64,000 nt of DNA from Tipula vernalis (taxonomy: Eukaryota; Arthropoda; Insecta; Diptera; Tipulidae): positions 112,086,838 to 112,150,837 of the forward strand of contig OY282558.1 of assembly GCA_958295665.1 (NCBI GenBank), given 5' to 3'. The notes under the pieces were generated by a model. It was not told where the DNA came from and ran no database searches. It saw only the letters and a list, made by a program, of their open reading frames with translations. Positions 1-11,500 of the stretch are shown here, piece by piece (position 1 is the stretch's first letter; every line of letters begins with the position of its first letter). The translations under genes were made by a program, and so were the position numbers.

Positions 1-840
1 TCGAAAAATGTAAGGCAAGTTACTGATAGTATTAAAATTCTTCTGCCAAGTTCGAGAAAAACCATTGCAAATTTCTTCATTTTTACATCCTACTATTTCA
101 ACATCACTACCAAACGTCGAAAAATTGAAATCGTAGCATCATCGATCCCTGTTTTATCTAATTCACCTCCGCCACTCTAATTCACCTCTAATTCCGTTAC
201 CGGGCACGCCATCAACACTTAAAACAGACGGTACTTCGAGTAGAAGTGAAAGAGAGTAGAAGTAATCCCCCACATATCCGAGTATATTTTAAACCCGGTA
301 GTACCATCATCATCAACATCTTTGGTAACTAGAATCAAGCCGCCTACGATTTCCTTACTGGAAATGAAGGCCCGTCTTTTTGATGAATGCATGAATCAAT
401 TTTAAAGCAAGTTTAAACAATAGGAGACAAATTGTGATAAGTTACAGCTGCCAAAATCAACACTACTCAAGATATGGTGCAAACAGCTTAATTAAAAATA
501 AAAAAATTATAAATTTATGTCAAAAAAGGCCCAAATATCCTGCCGGTACCAAAAGCTTGAAAGGTGCAAGTGATGAACTCTAGCAATAAGTGCTAGATTA
601 TCACAACGATGGTTTTCACAAATTTTCTTTGTTCCGTCCTAAAAGCTGCGTGCTACCAGGCCGTTTGAGTATGTATAATACGTCAAAACGTAAAATTAAT
701 TATTTGTGTAACCAAGATTAATACCTGAAGAATGATATGATTTTTGAATTTGGTTCAGATGCTAAATATAAATACAAATACATCGAATATACTAGTAGAT
801 TTAAAAATCTAAAAACAATAAAGGGACTGGCGGGTTTCGT
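1..840. other. Intergenic DNA, nothing recognised
   Basis: AT-rich sequence with no long open frame and no recognisable protein similarity on either strand. No inverted or tandem repeat stands out beyond short AT runs. Confidence 0.5.
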
Positions 841-844
841 GCTG

Positions 845-1486
845 TCATTCCTTCAAAGGAGTAATATGTCTAATAGTACTCAATGGGGAGATAGAAAAAA
901 AACAAGCACATTGTAGAAAATTTAAAAATAATGTTTCGACGGCCATCTGGGAAGCCTTGGTCGATGATTTCCAACCTGATTGATTAGGTTGTTTCGCTGT
1001 AGCTGGGTACGGTCGTATTCCTAGGACCCACACTCGCCTCGACTATGGGGGCACCTTCCGCTCTCTTTGGTGAGGGGCTGGACCTCTTCTCCTGATTTGT
1101 GCTAGACCCTTAGAGGTAGATCCGTCTGACTGGCTCTGCTTGCTCGTTACATTTGGATCTCTGTTCTTTATCTTCATTCGGCACTGCTCCACGGCGATAT
1201 CGTGAGGCACACCTGACTGTTTTAAGTGGGCCAGGCGCTTCCTTGCGGCACCGCTTAAGCGTGGCCTAGTTTTGGTTTCGAGCTCTATGTCGGCGAGATT
1301 CTCTCTGACCTCTGTTGTTGTTGAGGTAGATTGGGTCTCAACCTGTACTGGCCAATAAGTGTTATGAGTCGGCGAGCCAACCACGGTATCCATGCTAGAG
1401 CAATTGCTCTCGCTATCTGAATTTTTTTTTTCGGTAGCAGGGTCTGCTAGGTCCTGGTCATCTACCAAAATTGGTGCGTTAAGCAA
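845..1486 (-). pseudogene. Non-LTR retrotransposon ORF1 N-terminal remnant
   Basis: Reading leftward from an ATG at 1486 there are 147 open codons, then one in-frame TAG at 1043, then another 60 or so codons in the same frame to 845. The protein is polar and Ser/Thr/Glu-rich, then carries a basic stretch with SGAARKRLAHL. An SGAxRKR stretch of this sort is familiar from ORF1 proteins of RNase H-bearing insect LINEs (LOA/I-like group). The segment VETQSTSTTTEV matches DTQSTSTTAEI at the start of the plus-strand LINE at 16409, and both are followed by the SGAAR motif, so the two fragments belong to one family. The C-terminal part of ORF1 is absent: past about residue 175 the frame loses ORF1 character, so the copy is broken there. 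It is dead: it has a nonsense codon and no ORF2. Confidence 0.7.
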
Positions 1487-1935
1487 ATACCGCCCTCATT
1501 ATTTTTGACATTACTTGTGTCCATACAATAGATCTGGCTTGAGGAAAGAAGGTTCACCACAGCAGCGCCTCTTACTGTGGTAAGGCTAATTAAAACCGGA
1601 GGTCGCCAGGTATCCGGAGTTGCGTGCTAGAGACCAACTAACCCATGATCATTCATCCCTAGGCGCACGTGTCTCACCTTGTATTTGGTTTTTTTTTGAC
1701 TAGGTTATTCCTTCCTTTAGCGTAGTACTTTAGCCTGTTGTTCGGTAAACAGAACAAACAGTTACCGGTGGGTGGTCACCACGGAGAGGTACTCACGCGA
1801 TCGTGAGCCCCAGGCAGGACTGCCTAAAGCTTGAACCAGAACAGCCTGCTGGAGCTCACTCTACTGAAGGTTACGGAGCTGGTAATTACTACACAGCTTT
1901 GTCCCCCCCCCTCACCAGACGCCTAGACCGCCAAT
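1487..1935 (-). other. Probable 5' leader of the LINE remnant
   Basis: This stretch lies directly upstream of the minus-strand ORF1 and is clearly richer in GC than the DNA around it, as is the adjoining ORF1. It carries no long open frame. It ends exactly where the hexanucleotide array begins. By position it is the 5' untranslated or internal-promoter region of the retrotransposon; no promoter motif was identified. Confidence 0.45.
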
Positions 1936-2671
1936 TGTAATTGTAATTGTAATCATTGTCATTGTCATTGTCATTGTCATTGTCATTGTCATTGTCATTG
2001 TCATTGTCATTGTCATTGTCATTGTCATTGTCATTGTCATTGTCATTGTCATTGTCATTGTCATTGTCATTGTCATTGTCATTGTCATTGTCATTGTCAT
2101 TGTCATTGTCATTGTCATTGTCATTGTCATTGTCATTGTCATTGTCATTGTCATTGTCATTGTCATTGTCATTGTCATTGTCATTGTCATTGTCATTGTC
2201 ATTGTCATTGTCATTGTCATTGTCATTGTCATTGTCATTGTCATTGTCATTGTCATTGTCATTGTCATTGTCATTGTCATTGTCATTGTCATTGTCATTG
2301 TCATTGTCATTGTCATTGTCATTGTCATTGTCATTGTCATTGTCATTGTCATTGTCATTGTCATTGTCATTGTCATTGTCATTGTCCTTGTCATTGTCAT
2401 TGTCATTGTCATTGTCATTGTCATTGTCATTGTCATTGTCATTGTCATTGTCATTGTCATTGTCATTGTCATTGTCATTGTCATTGTCATTGTCATTGTC
2501 ATTGTCATTGTCATTGTCATTGTCATTGTCATTGTCATTGTCATTGTCATTGTCATTGTCATTGTCATTGTCATTGTCATTGTCATTGTCATTGTCATTG
2601 TCATTGTCATTGTCATTGTCATTGTCATTGTCATTGTCATTGTCATTGTAATTGTAATTGTAATTGTAATT
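1933..2671. repeat. Hexanucleotide microsatellite (CATTGT)n
   Basis: A short AATTGT run (1933-1953) leads into 116 consecutive CATTGT units (1954-2649), followed by four more AATTGT-type units to about 2671. There is a single substitution in the core, A to C at 2387. The near-perfect purity over almost 700 bp means recent expansion. All the long open frames here (MTMT, SLSL and similar) are translations of the repeat and not genes. The array abuts the 5' end of the LINE remnant. Confidence 0.97.
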
Positions 2672-4249
2672 TTAATTGTGTGCAGCGTGCTACACAAACG
2701 GTGAAACAACAATTGCTCAATTAAATAACAATTTTCCTGGATGAATAATTTCGTGAAATGGTTACGTTGATTAGTCGCCAAATCGTGTTATTTAACACCT
2801 TTCCACTTTTTCTGTGGCGTTATGTCAAACCACTTGCCTATACCAATAAGACAAAAACGATTCAGATACCAAAACCCAATAGAAAACACGAAAATGCTGC
2901 TGTGTAGCCTCATTTATGCCAACATATCATCCAACATTAGACCAAACCCCACCTAACATTTTGTGGAACTGTTTGAATTATCCTTTATATTAAAAGAGTT
3001 ACAATTAAAGACATGAGTTCTTCGAAAATTCAGAATGTGGAGACTTTATGCAAATATTTTCAGGACATTCATTCTTCTCAGCTTTAATAATTTTATTAGA
3101 ACCGATTACAATCAATCCGCGAACATGGAACACAGTATGTATTGTCTCCTGGGCACATATTCTTGAAAATTAGTTTTAATAAAGTCACTGGTGAAATTCT
3201 TGGAAAATTTAATTGCTGGGTAAAATTATCGGCGACGGGCTCTGACATTTAAATTAATTTCATAACTTAGTCAATTTTTGAAGGCAGAAGCCGTTTTCCT
3301 TTTTAATTCCTTTCTGTCTGTACACCTTCCGTTTCCCTTTTTTCCAATAAATTTTTAAAGAAGAGATATGGCAAATATCTGATTCAATTTACTTTAAAAA
3401 AAAATATAGATTCATAGAGAATTAATATTGAATTATATACGGTGGTTTCCCTTTAGAAAATGTGCAAAAGCAAATTGTTTATTGGTTGCCGGTTCTATAA
3501 ATATTAAAAGAAACTATTTCAAAATTTTTTATTTAAATTATACCATTAAAACTCTAAAACATTTACTTCCATGTCAATAAGCCTATATCGATGATTTGTT
3601 AAACTACCTATATTAGTAATGGTAAAACTTTTTCTATTTTTATAAACAATCGAAATTGATTTTTAAGCTGTGTGTAAAATTTAATATGGTTCCTCCACCA
3701 AATAATAAAATTTATGTACCATGCTTAAAACCCATTAAATATATTTTCGTATCATTTTGTTCTTATTAAGCTTTGCAAGGTGTTTTTACATACACCCATT
3801 TGAATTGAGCTATAAATTTTATTACTATGTTGTTGCGCGTACATTTTATCGTTGTATATAAAGTTCTGTAAAACGAAATTTTATGTGAAAATTTATTTAC
3901 GAATTTCTTATATGCGCGGAAAAACTATTGAATTGCACCAATAGTTCGATTATAAATGCATGAGCTATTATGTTTATTATATTCGTATAATAAATAAATT
4001 AAAAAAAAATGCTTTGTTGCTTCCCCATTGTGTAATACGAAAACTTATTTGTATTAAAATATAATTATTCGAAATGATGTAGTACTTCATTTTCAATAGA
4101 GTTGGAACTACACGCATCGTTTGGTCGCTAGCAATGTTTTACACAAACAATAGTAAAAACTAAAACTTATGTTGTTTACATGTTTTATGAGAGCTTAGAT
4201 AATGCGTTGTTATAAACAGGTGACGTGTATGACACGAGTTCGCCTGATA
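2672..4249. other. Intergenic DNA, nothing recognised
   Basis: Strongly AT-rich with many stops in all frames. I see no coding similarity, RNA gene or long repeat. Confidence 0.5.
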
Positions 4250-4657
4250 AAGGTGGATTTATATTATCAGTTCCTTTCAGTTCCTACTTGTATCGTGTCG
4301 GACAAAAAAAACATTGTTACATGTACTTTCTATATGAGTATTTATATTATCCATTCCTTTCCGTTCCTACTCGTACCGACACAGACACATATTGTTGTAA
4401 AGAATGTTTTGTCTGATATCTGAAGGCGAAAAAATACGAAAGAATAGCGATACAAACAAAAATTGTAAATTGATACTAAAACATTTTTGTATTTTTGTGT
4501 GTTATCTTTATTCTATACGTAACCCAAAGATACGAATATATAATGATAATCATACGAAGAAAATGCCTGAATTGAAAAGGTACGGATAGTATAAATTGAT
4601 GATGTCTGACACGATACTAGTAGGAACTGAAAGGAACTGATAATATAAATCCACCTT
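4250..4657. mobile_element. Foldback/MITE element with 54-bp terminal inverted repeats
   Basis: The left end (4250-4303) begins AAGGTGGATTTATATTATC and its reverse complement closes the element at 4604-4657, with about 52 of 54 positions matching. A diverged direct copy of the left end lies 83 bp further in (about 4339-4380), and a diverged inverted copy lies near the right end (about 4569-4597), so each arm holds two stacked versions of the terminal sequence, as in foldback-type elements. The core is AT-rich and has no transposase, so the element is non-autonomous. No convincing target-site duplication is visible; the flanks are TA-rich. Short open frames inside are incidental. Confidence 0.8.
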
Positions 4658-5561
4658 AATTTGGTACGCGGATCAATTGTAGAATTGCCAATTGTTTTGG
4701 TGTACGTGTACGATGAGTATAAAATATTTGAATAAATCATAATATTTAAATATAATAAGTTCTAGAATAAGAATAAATAATTTACATCAAATCACATATC
4801 GCACATTTGTTAACATTCCTGATACTGATTATTGCCAATTTCAATTTTCAACAAATACTACATTGATTTCGTATTATGAGAGTATCATTTTCAATTTTAG
4901 TTAAGTCATTAAACAGTCCGATTACCTGCCTGTCATATGACATATTTTTGATTTCTCTTACTATTCTCGCCCTTGTTCGGTGCCATACTTCGTAGATATG
5001 TTATCACTCGAATTTTTTTTTTTTAAGTATAGCATCACTAGAAGTGTTCTAACTAACGCATTTATTCATAGTGTAGTACTTTAAACAGTAAGGCAATAGA
5101 GTAAGATATTTAAGCAAATAATTAATCAGCTTACTTAAAATGAGATTGCACCAAATTTGTTATTTCTCAATATGCCGTGACTTTCCTTTTACAAAATCTT
5201 GCAACGTTCTACATAGTTGTAATATTCTCGGCCTCCACGAAACCTTTTGATATTTATTAAAAATAAAAGCTAATTTCCGAAACAGAATATTTCAAAATTA
5301 GTCATTCCTCAAGCTAATCTCTTCTTTCGAATTTTAGAGTGGTCACCGGTAAATTATATATGAGACTACAAATCTGGTGGTCAGTATACACAGTTTTATT
5401 TCAAAAATCGTTTTAACTGAGTGTAAGTAGGCTCCATAAATGAGGCTGACCTTATCTAGCGAAATTCGTCAGAAAAACGGACGGCCTAACAGGTAACTGT
5501 TTGGCCATAGTTAGACACTTTTCCTAGTAATTGAGCAGCATTTTAAATGTTCTAAAATCCC
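4658..5561. other. Intergenic DNA, nothing recognised
   Basis: AT-rich, no supported coding region or repeat. Confidence 0.5.
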
Positions 5562-6188
5562 ATGGTAATGGTAAAGGTAATGGTAATCGTAAAGGTAATT
5601 GTAATGGTAACGGTAATGGTAATAGTAACGGTAATAGTAATGGTAATGGTAATGGTAATGGTAATGGTAATGGTAATGGTAATGGTAATGGTAATGGTAA
5701 TGGTAATGGTAATGGTAATGGTAATGGTAATGGTAATGGTAATGGTAATGGTAATGGTAATGGTAATGGTAATGGTAATGGTAATGGTAATGGTAATGGT
5801 AATGGTAATGGTAATGGTAATGGTAATGGTAATGGTAATGGTAATGGTAATGGTAATGGTAATGGTAATGGTAATGGTAATGGTAATGGTAATGGTAATG
5901 GTAATGGTAATGGTAATGGTAATGGTAATGGTAATGGTAATGGTAATGGTAATGGTAATGGTAATGGTAATGGTAATGGTAATGGTAATGGTAATGGTAA
6001 TGGTAATGGTAACGGTAATGGTAATGGTAATGGTAATGGTAATGGTAATGGTAATGGTAATGGTAATGGTAATGGTAATGGTAATGGTAATGGTAATGGT
6101 AATGGTAATGGTAATGGTAATGGTAATGGTAATGGTAATGGTAATGGTAATGGTAATGGTAATGGCAATGGTAATGGCAATGGTAATG
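5562..6188. repeat. Hexanucleotide microsatellite (GGTAAT)n
   Basis: About 104 units. The first 80 bp are degenerate (variants such as GGTAAC, AGTAAT, CGTAAA and TGTAAT); from 5641 the array is almost pure for about 91 units, with T to C changes at 6013, 6166 and 6178. Concentration of variants at the left edge suggests expansion from the right part of an older, decayed array. Open frames through it (GNGN, MVMV, LPLP, TITI) are repeat translations. Confidence 0.97.
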
Positions 6189-8477
6189 AAAAAAGGTGCT
6201 GGAGATGTGACCTTTAAATTTTCTAGCAAACTAATGCATTCATTATACTTACTATAAGTAAACCAAATGAAATCGTTTATGATAAAACCACCATTTAAGT
6301 CTTAAATATTTTTTCGGAAAATGGTTTAAAATTGAGTCATATTTACTAAACCGAAGTATTCGTAAATTTTACTAAAAGTTTTTTGCCAAAGACTGATTAT
6401 CGAATTTCACATCAATTTTTCACATGTGGACATCTGTCAAAATTCCTTTAATGATTCCCTTGATATGTATATTCCGCATGCAAACCGAATACCCTATTCT
6501 TGGATCATTGGAAATTTTTTATTTACCACTATGAAATTTTGTCAAATTTCGTAGTGTGTTGAATTTATTTTTGATAATGGTTTGTGTTTGGTTTGTCAGC
6601 GAGATACAAAATTTACAAAATTTTGTTTGTTTTGATCATGATTTGTTATATTGCGTTGTTAAAGTTTTTGGTTTAAATTGTTTTAGCTGTTTTAAAATTG
6701 ATTGTTTTATTGATTCTGTTTGATGTAAATCTAAAATTTGTTTTGTTAAAGCTAAAACATGTTTTCTTTTACTTCCAGACGATGACAACCAGCTGATTCA
6801 AATTTCAATAGAATTAAATTAAACTTATTTTGGCAATATTTCTGATTAGATACATTTTGGTCCGCAATCAAAATATTATGAAGCAAATTTACCAATCCTA
6901 TATGATTTTTTTTTATTGTAAGAAGGCTTTTAATAAAACAAACAATAACCGTTTTTAGTAAAAGCACAATGAAACCCTTTTATAAACATAAGCACACCCA
7001 CAATAAGTTGAATTGTATTCAAATTTTGATCCTTAACAATGATAGCATTGTGTGTAATCAAATCAAATACCAACAAACATGCACCCCGCAACATCACTGA
7101 TTTGATATTCAATAATTTTCCTTGTTAAGTGTGTTGTTGGTTTTTTTTTTATCTGATTTTATTCAACATCCGAGAAAAAATGGAATAAAAAAAATAAGGA
7201 GCAAGAGTAGAGCAAAAAAGGACTTATGTAAGATGTTCGGATTGAATAGGAAAATAACCTTGATCTAGTATCGTGTAATAAAAGATTTTTATTTTTTTTT
7301 TTGTATATATGCAAATTACGCTTGAAAATAGAAAATAGAGGAATGTTTTAAAATGGAAAAGGAGAGCAACTGTATACATAAAAAAAAAAAAATTCAAGGT
7401 AGATTGAAAAATTCAAGTTCTTAAAGTTCATGTACCACAATAATCGAAATTATTTTATATCTAAATGGGATTCAATTTGTATTTGCTTTTTTACTTAATT
7501 TAATTTGATTGCATTGACGTTTATTATTTTTTTATTTTGAGTACCGGTTGTGAATGAGTGAAAATCAAAATGTAATCGCAGAACAAAAACAATAATTTCG
7601 CATCGATGAATAATCGGTTTTTCCATATAGTTATATACTTATGTTGAATCAAGATTGATATTTATATTAAATTCTCGTCTACAAATGCGGTATTTTGTTA
7701 TGAATGTCGAAGCACAGACTAAATGAAAACCATAAGTTTGATTAATTTTTTTAATTTGCAAGTTGGGAGAAATTTTATGATGGACGTTTGGATGGGATGT
7801 TTAATAAATAGCACCAGATGTTGAAAAGTGGTAATTAAGTTAAATACCGTAATTTTTTGGAATATTGGTTAAACGATGCTGATGTATTTAGCATTTTAGA
7901 CCATTACTATTGTTTCGAAGGGTTGGTACATATTCAAACACTATTGATGATTTATTTGGTGGAAATTATAGATCCACCATGCATAATTGTGTGTAATAAT
8001 TATAATGATAAATCAACCCAAGGAACAGTGTGATGATTTAATTGTATTTTTAGTTCTACACTCCAGTACTACGATCACTATAGTTCTCCCAATTCATCTC
8101 CGATATCCAATAACTCCAGAGCTTTATCACCTTCGAATCCTAATTATCGTTTCAATGTACCGTAGATTCGGCGGAAATTAATGGAATTTGCTTTGCCAGT
8201 GCACCTAGCATTAAACCTAGCATTAAATGTCGATAATGCAGATTACGTTATATATCTACATTACAACTAATATTAACAAATATAGTGGTTATCAGCCGAA
8301 TGTTAATAGGATACATGAATTGCATTTAAAATTTTTGTCAATAGTCTTACGTGGAACAATTTTCTCTCGTGGAAAACATTGGAAAATAAGAAGAATCCAA
8401 AAAATGTTTAAGGTAAGAATAAAATCATCATTTAGAGAGTATATCTGAAGATAAGTTGTCTTTATGTGATTTGTGAT
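6189..8477. other. Intergenic DNA, nothing recognised
   Basis: AT-rich with T- and A-runs. The few open frames of 60-75 codons have no recognisable content or codon bias. No RNA gene seen. Confidence 0.45.
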
Positions 8478-9200
8478 TAGCTATCGCTGAAAGATTTCTG
8501 TTCAAGTTTCTCGTGGGGAATCTGGGCAAATTCTATTTTCCACGAATCATTAGAAATTTTGTATAAAATCACCCTCTTTAGTATTTTGTTTATAGATGAA
8601 AAATTTCCTGTGCCAAATCTGGGAAGTTTAATTTTCCAAAAATCATTAGAAACTTTTTATAAATAAATAATATAATCTGAAGTGTTACGTTTGGTGATGT
8701 TTGGTAAACACCTTTCGCAAAAAAAAAATTCAGTCCCAAACTTTATATGGGAAATCTGGGAAATTCGATTTTCCAAAAATCGTTAGAAACTAAGACTAAA
8801 ATCTAGAGTGTTAAGACTTGATATTTTTATTTGGAGATGGATTGCATTGATGAGATTTTATAATAGGTGCCCCTAAAATAATGCAGCTCCAAGTTTCCTG
8901 TGTTTTATTTGGACAAATTCTATTTGCCAAAAATCATTAGAAACTTTGTATCTAATCAGCCCCTAGTAGCCTTATGTCCGATACGATTTGTGAATGGATA
9001 TCTAAGGAAAAAAAATTAGTTCAAGTTTTCAATGGAAAATCTGGAAAATTTAATTTTTCGAAAGTCCTATGGAGTGGTATGATTGAAGATGGATTTGATC
9101 TGATTTGCCAAAGCTATCGCTAAAAAAGAAATACATGTTAAATTCTCGTGAGTAATCTGGTGAAATTTGATTTTCTAAAAATCATTAGAAATTTTGTCAC
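8478..9200. repeat. Decayed tandem repeat, about six copies
   Basis: Six diverged copies of a block containing AATCTGGGAAATTCGATTTT followed by a CCAAAAATCATTAGAAAC-like segment. Anchors at the CATTAG position are 8548, 8644, 8781, 8935, about 9065 and 9183, giving spacings of roughly 96-154 bp. The first and last copies share extra upstream sequence (AGCTATCGCT at about 8478 and 9112), which suggests a longer original period or two rounds of duplication. No coding frame runs through it. It does not obviously match the large satellite. Confidence 0.75.
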
Positions 9201-10390
9201 ATAAATGGAATCCATCTGCAGACATGACGCCCTTGAGGAAGATTTTATACTAATTTTAAATATTTCCTGAAATTCGCGGATTTTTCACTTGTTTACCACG
9301 AGAAGTATTGAAAGATGATTTGCCACGATAAACTTTGAAAAAGTTTTCAATGCTATCCATGGTGACTGAATATTTTTTGGCTGATATCGATTTTATTGAT
9401 TTATTTTCAGCTGGGATTACTAAATTCCTCTTTATGGGTATTAGTAATTATAGAAATAAGCAACACATCCTCATTATCCCCCTTTATAATCCTTCATAAT
9501 ATCGCGGTTAATTTTACGCTATAATATACATATTTGCAACACTCTTACAACTTTTACACATACACACTGTAGTATCATTATGTAAATCTTGAATAAGAAT
9601 ATTCCTGTTAAAAAAAAACAAAAATGCGCGCAAACCTGCAACCGAACCTCCAACGAACCACCAATTGCCAAACAATTTTGCTCAAAGAACTTAATTAACA
9701 TTTTAAGCCCAAATTTCTTCAAAATCTCAGTTTAACTGTCAGTAAAATTTCTATTAGAGGAAGCTAGTAATCTGAAAACTTGTTATGTTCTCTCTCCTGG
9801 CATTTAGTATTAGCCAATGTATTAGTAGTTAAGTTATGTAATTGATGAGTGTAATATTTATTTGTATTGCAATTGTTCCCATTCCAATCTGGTTTTTGTT
9901 AAGGTATAATAAAATGAAAAATTAAGATATTTTGAGATTGAGTGGTCAGTTGACTATGGGACATCGAAACATTAACACTGAAATAATCAACAAAAGTTTT
10001 TAATTTAACAATAAAAACATTTTGACGGTTAAAAAATATAAACTTTGGTAATGTATTTCGTAAAAACGAAAAAGTCAGTCGATAAACGGGGGGATTTTCG
10101 TTGGATGTGGCGTTACATGGTGGAAGTCGATAGAAGGTTTTATAATAGCAAAAGTATTTGGATTTTGAAAATTATTTGGGAAATGTTTATTGTCTTAACT
10201 AAACGAAAACAGTTTTTTTTATTTTTTTCAATTACCTATGAAGTTTTATTTGGAAATTGATATTTGAAATTTGAAATCCAAAGCAAAATCTGGGAAAGCT
10301 TGAAAGTTATTTTTTATAACAATGAGCGGATGTATTTAAATTTTTATTTTTCTTGTATTAAATATAATAAAATATAAGTATTTAATTTTT
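9201..10390. other. Intergenic DNA, nothing recognised
   Basis: AT-rich; open frames near 9519-9722 (minus) and 10045-10260 (plus) resemble nothing I know and lack coding character. Confidence 0.45.
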
Positions 10391-10573
10391 TTAATAATGT
10401 GTAATGTCTCCCTTTACTATAATTACCGCCTGAAGACAATTTGGCATTGAATTTACCAGTTTTAAGAGCATGATGTTGACAGGCATCGCTCGCGAGCTCG
10501 GGCAATTTGAACAATGAATGCATTCAACCAAGGAACTGTTTGTTTTGCTTGACAACCATTTTAATTGGAACAC
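10391..10573 (-). pseudogene. C-terminus of a Tc1-like transposase (remnant)
   Basis: The last 25 or so codons before the stop at 10391 read LVNSMPNCLQAVIIVKGD and end HY. This matches the characteristic end of Tc1-family DDE transposases, where the usual form is LVxSMPxRxQAVIxAKGG followed by xTxY. The more N-terminal part of the 60-codon frame is degraded, and the catalytic DD(34)E core is not visible. It is therefore a truncated fossil. No terminal inverted repeat was found nearby. The identification rests on the family signature recalled from knowledge and not on a database search. Confidence 0.65.
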
Positions 10574-10772
10574 AAGGAGTAGTTAGAATTTTAATTTGCC
10601 CAATGGAATTTATTGAAACACGATGAAATAATGCTAAAATCTATATGCTTTTAACCTGGAATATCAACACACCCAACGATACAATATGTATGTATATTAG
10701 TTGTTTGAGTTATTCTTGATATTTGACAATTCCTCCGAAACATGCAGTTATTCTGCAGTTTGGTTTGTGCAA
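10574..10772. other. Intergenic DNA, nothing recognised
   Basis: Short AT-rich interval between the Tc1-like remnant and the hAT-type MITE; nothing supported. Confidence 0.4.
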
Positions 10773-10780
10773 TGGGCAGG
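10773..10780. repeat. Left 8-bp target-site duplication of the MITE
   Basis: TGGGCAGG at 10773-10780 is matched by TGGACAGG at 11236-11243 (7 of 8). Eight base pairs is the duplication length of hAT-superfamily insertions. Confidence 0.75.
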
Positions 10781-11235
10781 CATGGCTGGGCATTAAGAAG
10801 TTACTTCTTGGTTTAGAATTATGTAATGAAAATATAAATTACAATTTGTAACCTCACTTTCCAAGAAACAGAATTTTGTACTTTAATTAATAAAATTCTA
10901 AGTAATTATATACTGTAAATTTTTATAAGACTTTAAAAATCTGGTTCTACAGCTATCTTTAGTGGTTACTACAAATCCTTACATTAACTATCTCTGTGTT
11001 AATGAAATGTGTTTTAACCAAACGAATTTGGTCAAGCCAGTTTTATCAATTTGCAAATGCAAAGTAATTTTATCTAGAATTTTAATTACAAATTACAATT
11101 AAAGCAATTGTAACTTGTATTTTAGTTAATCCACTTGAATATAATTGTAATTTGTATTTTAATTTCTTTGTTTGCTGTAATTGGTAAGAATATTTTAATT
11201 ACTCAATTCAAATACATGTAATATGCCCAGCCTTG
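10781..11235. mobile_element. hAT-type MITE, 455 bp
   Basis: The ends are imperfect inverted repeats: CATGGCTGGGCATTA at the left, and CAAGGCTGGGCATATTA when read inward from the right end at 11235. The consensus CAxGGCTGGGCA is a typical hAT terminus, and the element is flanked by 8-bp direct duplications with one mismatch. The interior is AT-rich with repeated ATTACAATTT-like motifs and encodes nothing, so it is non-autonomous and would depend on a hAT transposase elsewhere in the genome. Confidence 0.82.
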
Positions 11236-11243
11236 TGGACAGG
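11236..11243. repeat. Right 8-bp target-site duplication of the MITE
   Basis: TGGACAGG, partner of 10773-10780. Confidence 0.75.
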
Positions 11244-11500
11244 TTTAAATCGTTGTTCTTGGAATATGAGGAGTCACTAGGATTAGGCGTAACTTCCCAG
11301 AAGTTAGTTATCATTTTTCCAAACCGCTCCAGAACATTAGTGAACGTGTTCATGATTTGGGTAACTTTGCTGATTAACACGTTAAACTTCCCATTATCGT
11401 GGCAATTTATTTATTACCAGCACTAACAAATAGCATAGGTTACAATACCAATAATTTTGTAACTAAAAAAGTGTTACAAATTATTATTTCGAATACGACT
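11244..11500. other. Unassigned sequence beside the MITE
   Basis: Both strands are open for about 60 codons across 11244-11380, and the base composition is less AT-rich than the surroundings, so this may be a small piece of older coding or element DNA cut by the MITE insertion. I cannot assign it. Confidence 0.3.

Noticed and set aside
1912..2781. Long open frames through the first hexanucleotide array
   Set aside because: A 6-bp unit without stops stays open in several frames; the translations are two-residue repeats with no other content.
4202..4740. Short open frames on both strands around 4.2-4.7 kb
   Set aside because: They lie largely in the inverted arms of the MITE and mirror one another.
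5524..6257. Four long open frames through the GGTAAT array
   Set aside because: Same reason: repeat translations in both strands.
7987..8448. Two plus frames of 64 and 73 codons
   Set aside because: No coding bias or recognised motif; AT-rich chance frames.
8478..9200. Relation of the decayed tandem repeat to the large satellite
   Set aside because: Shared words are only AT-rich strings; no monomer-length alignment with A or B is visible.
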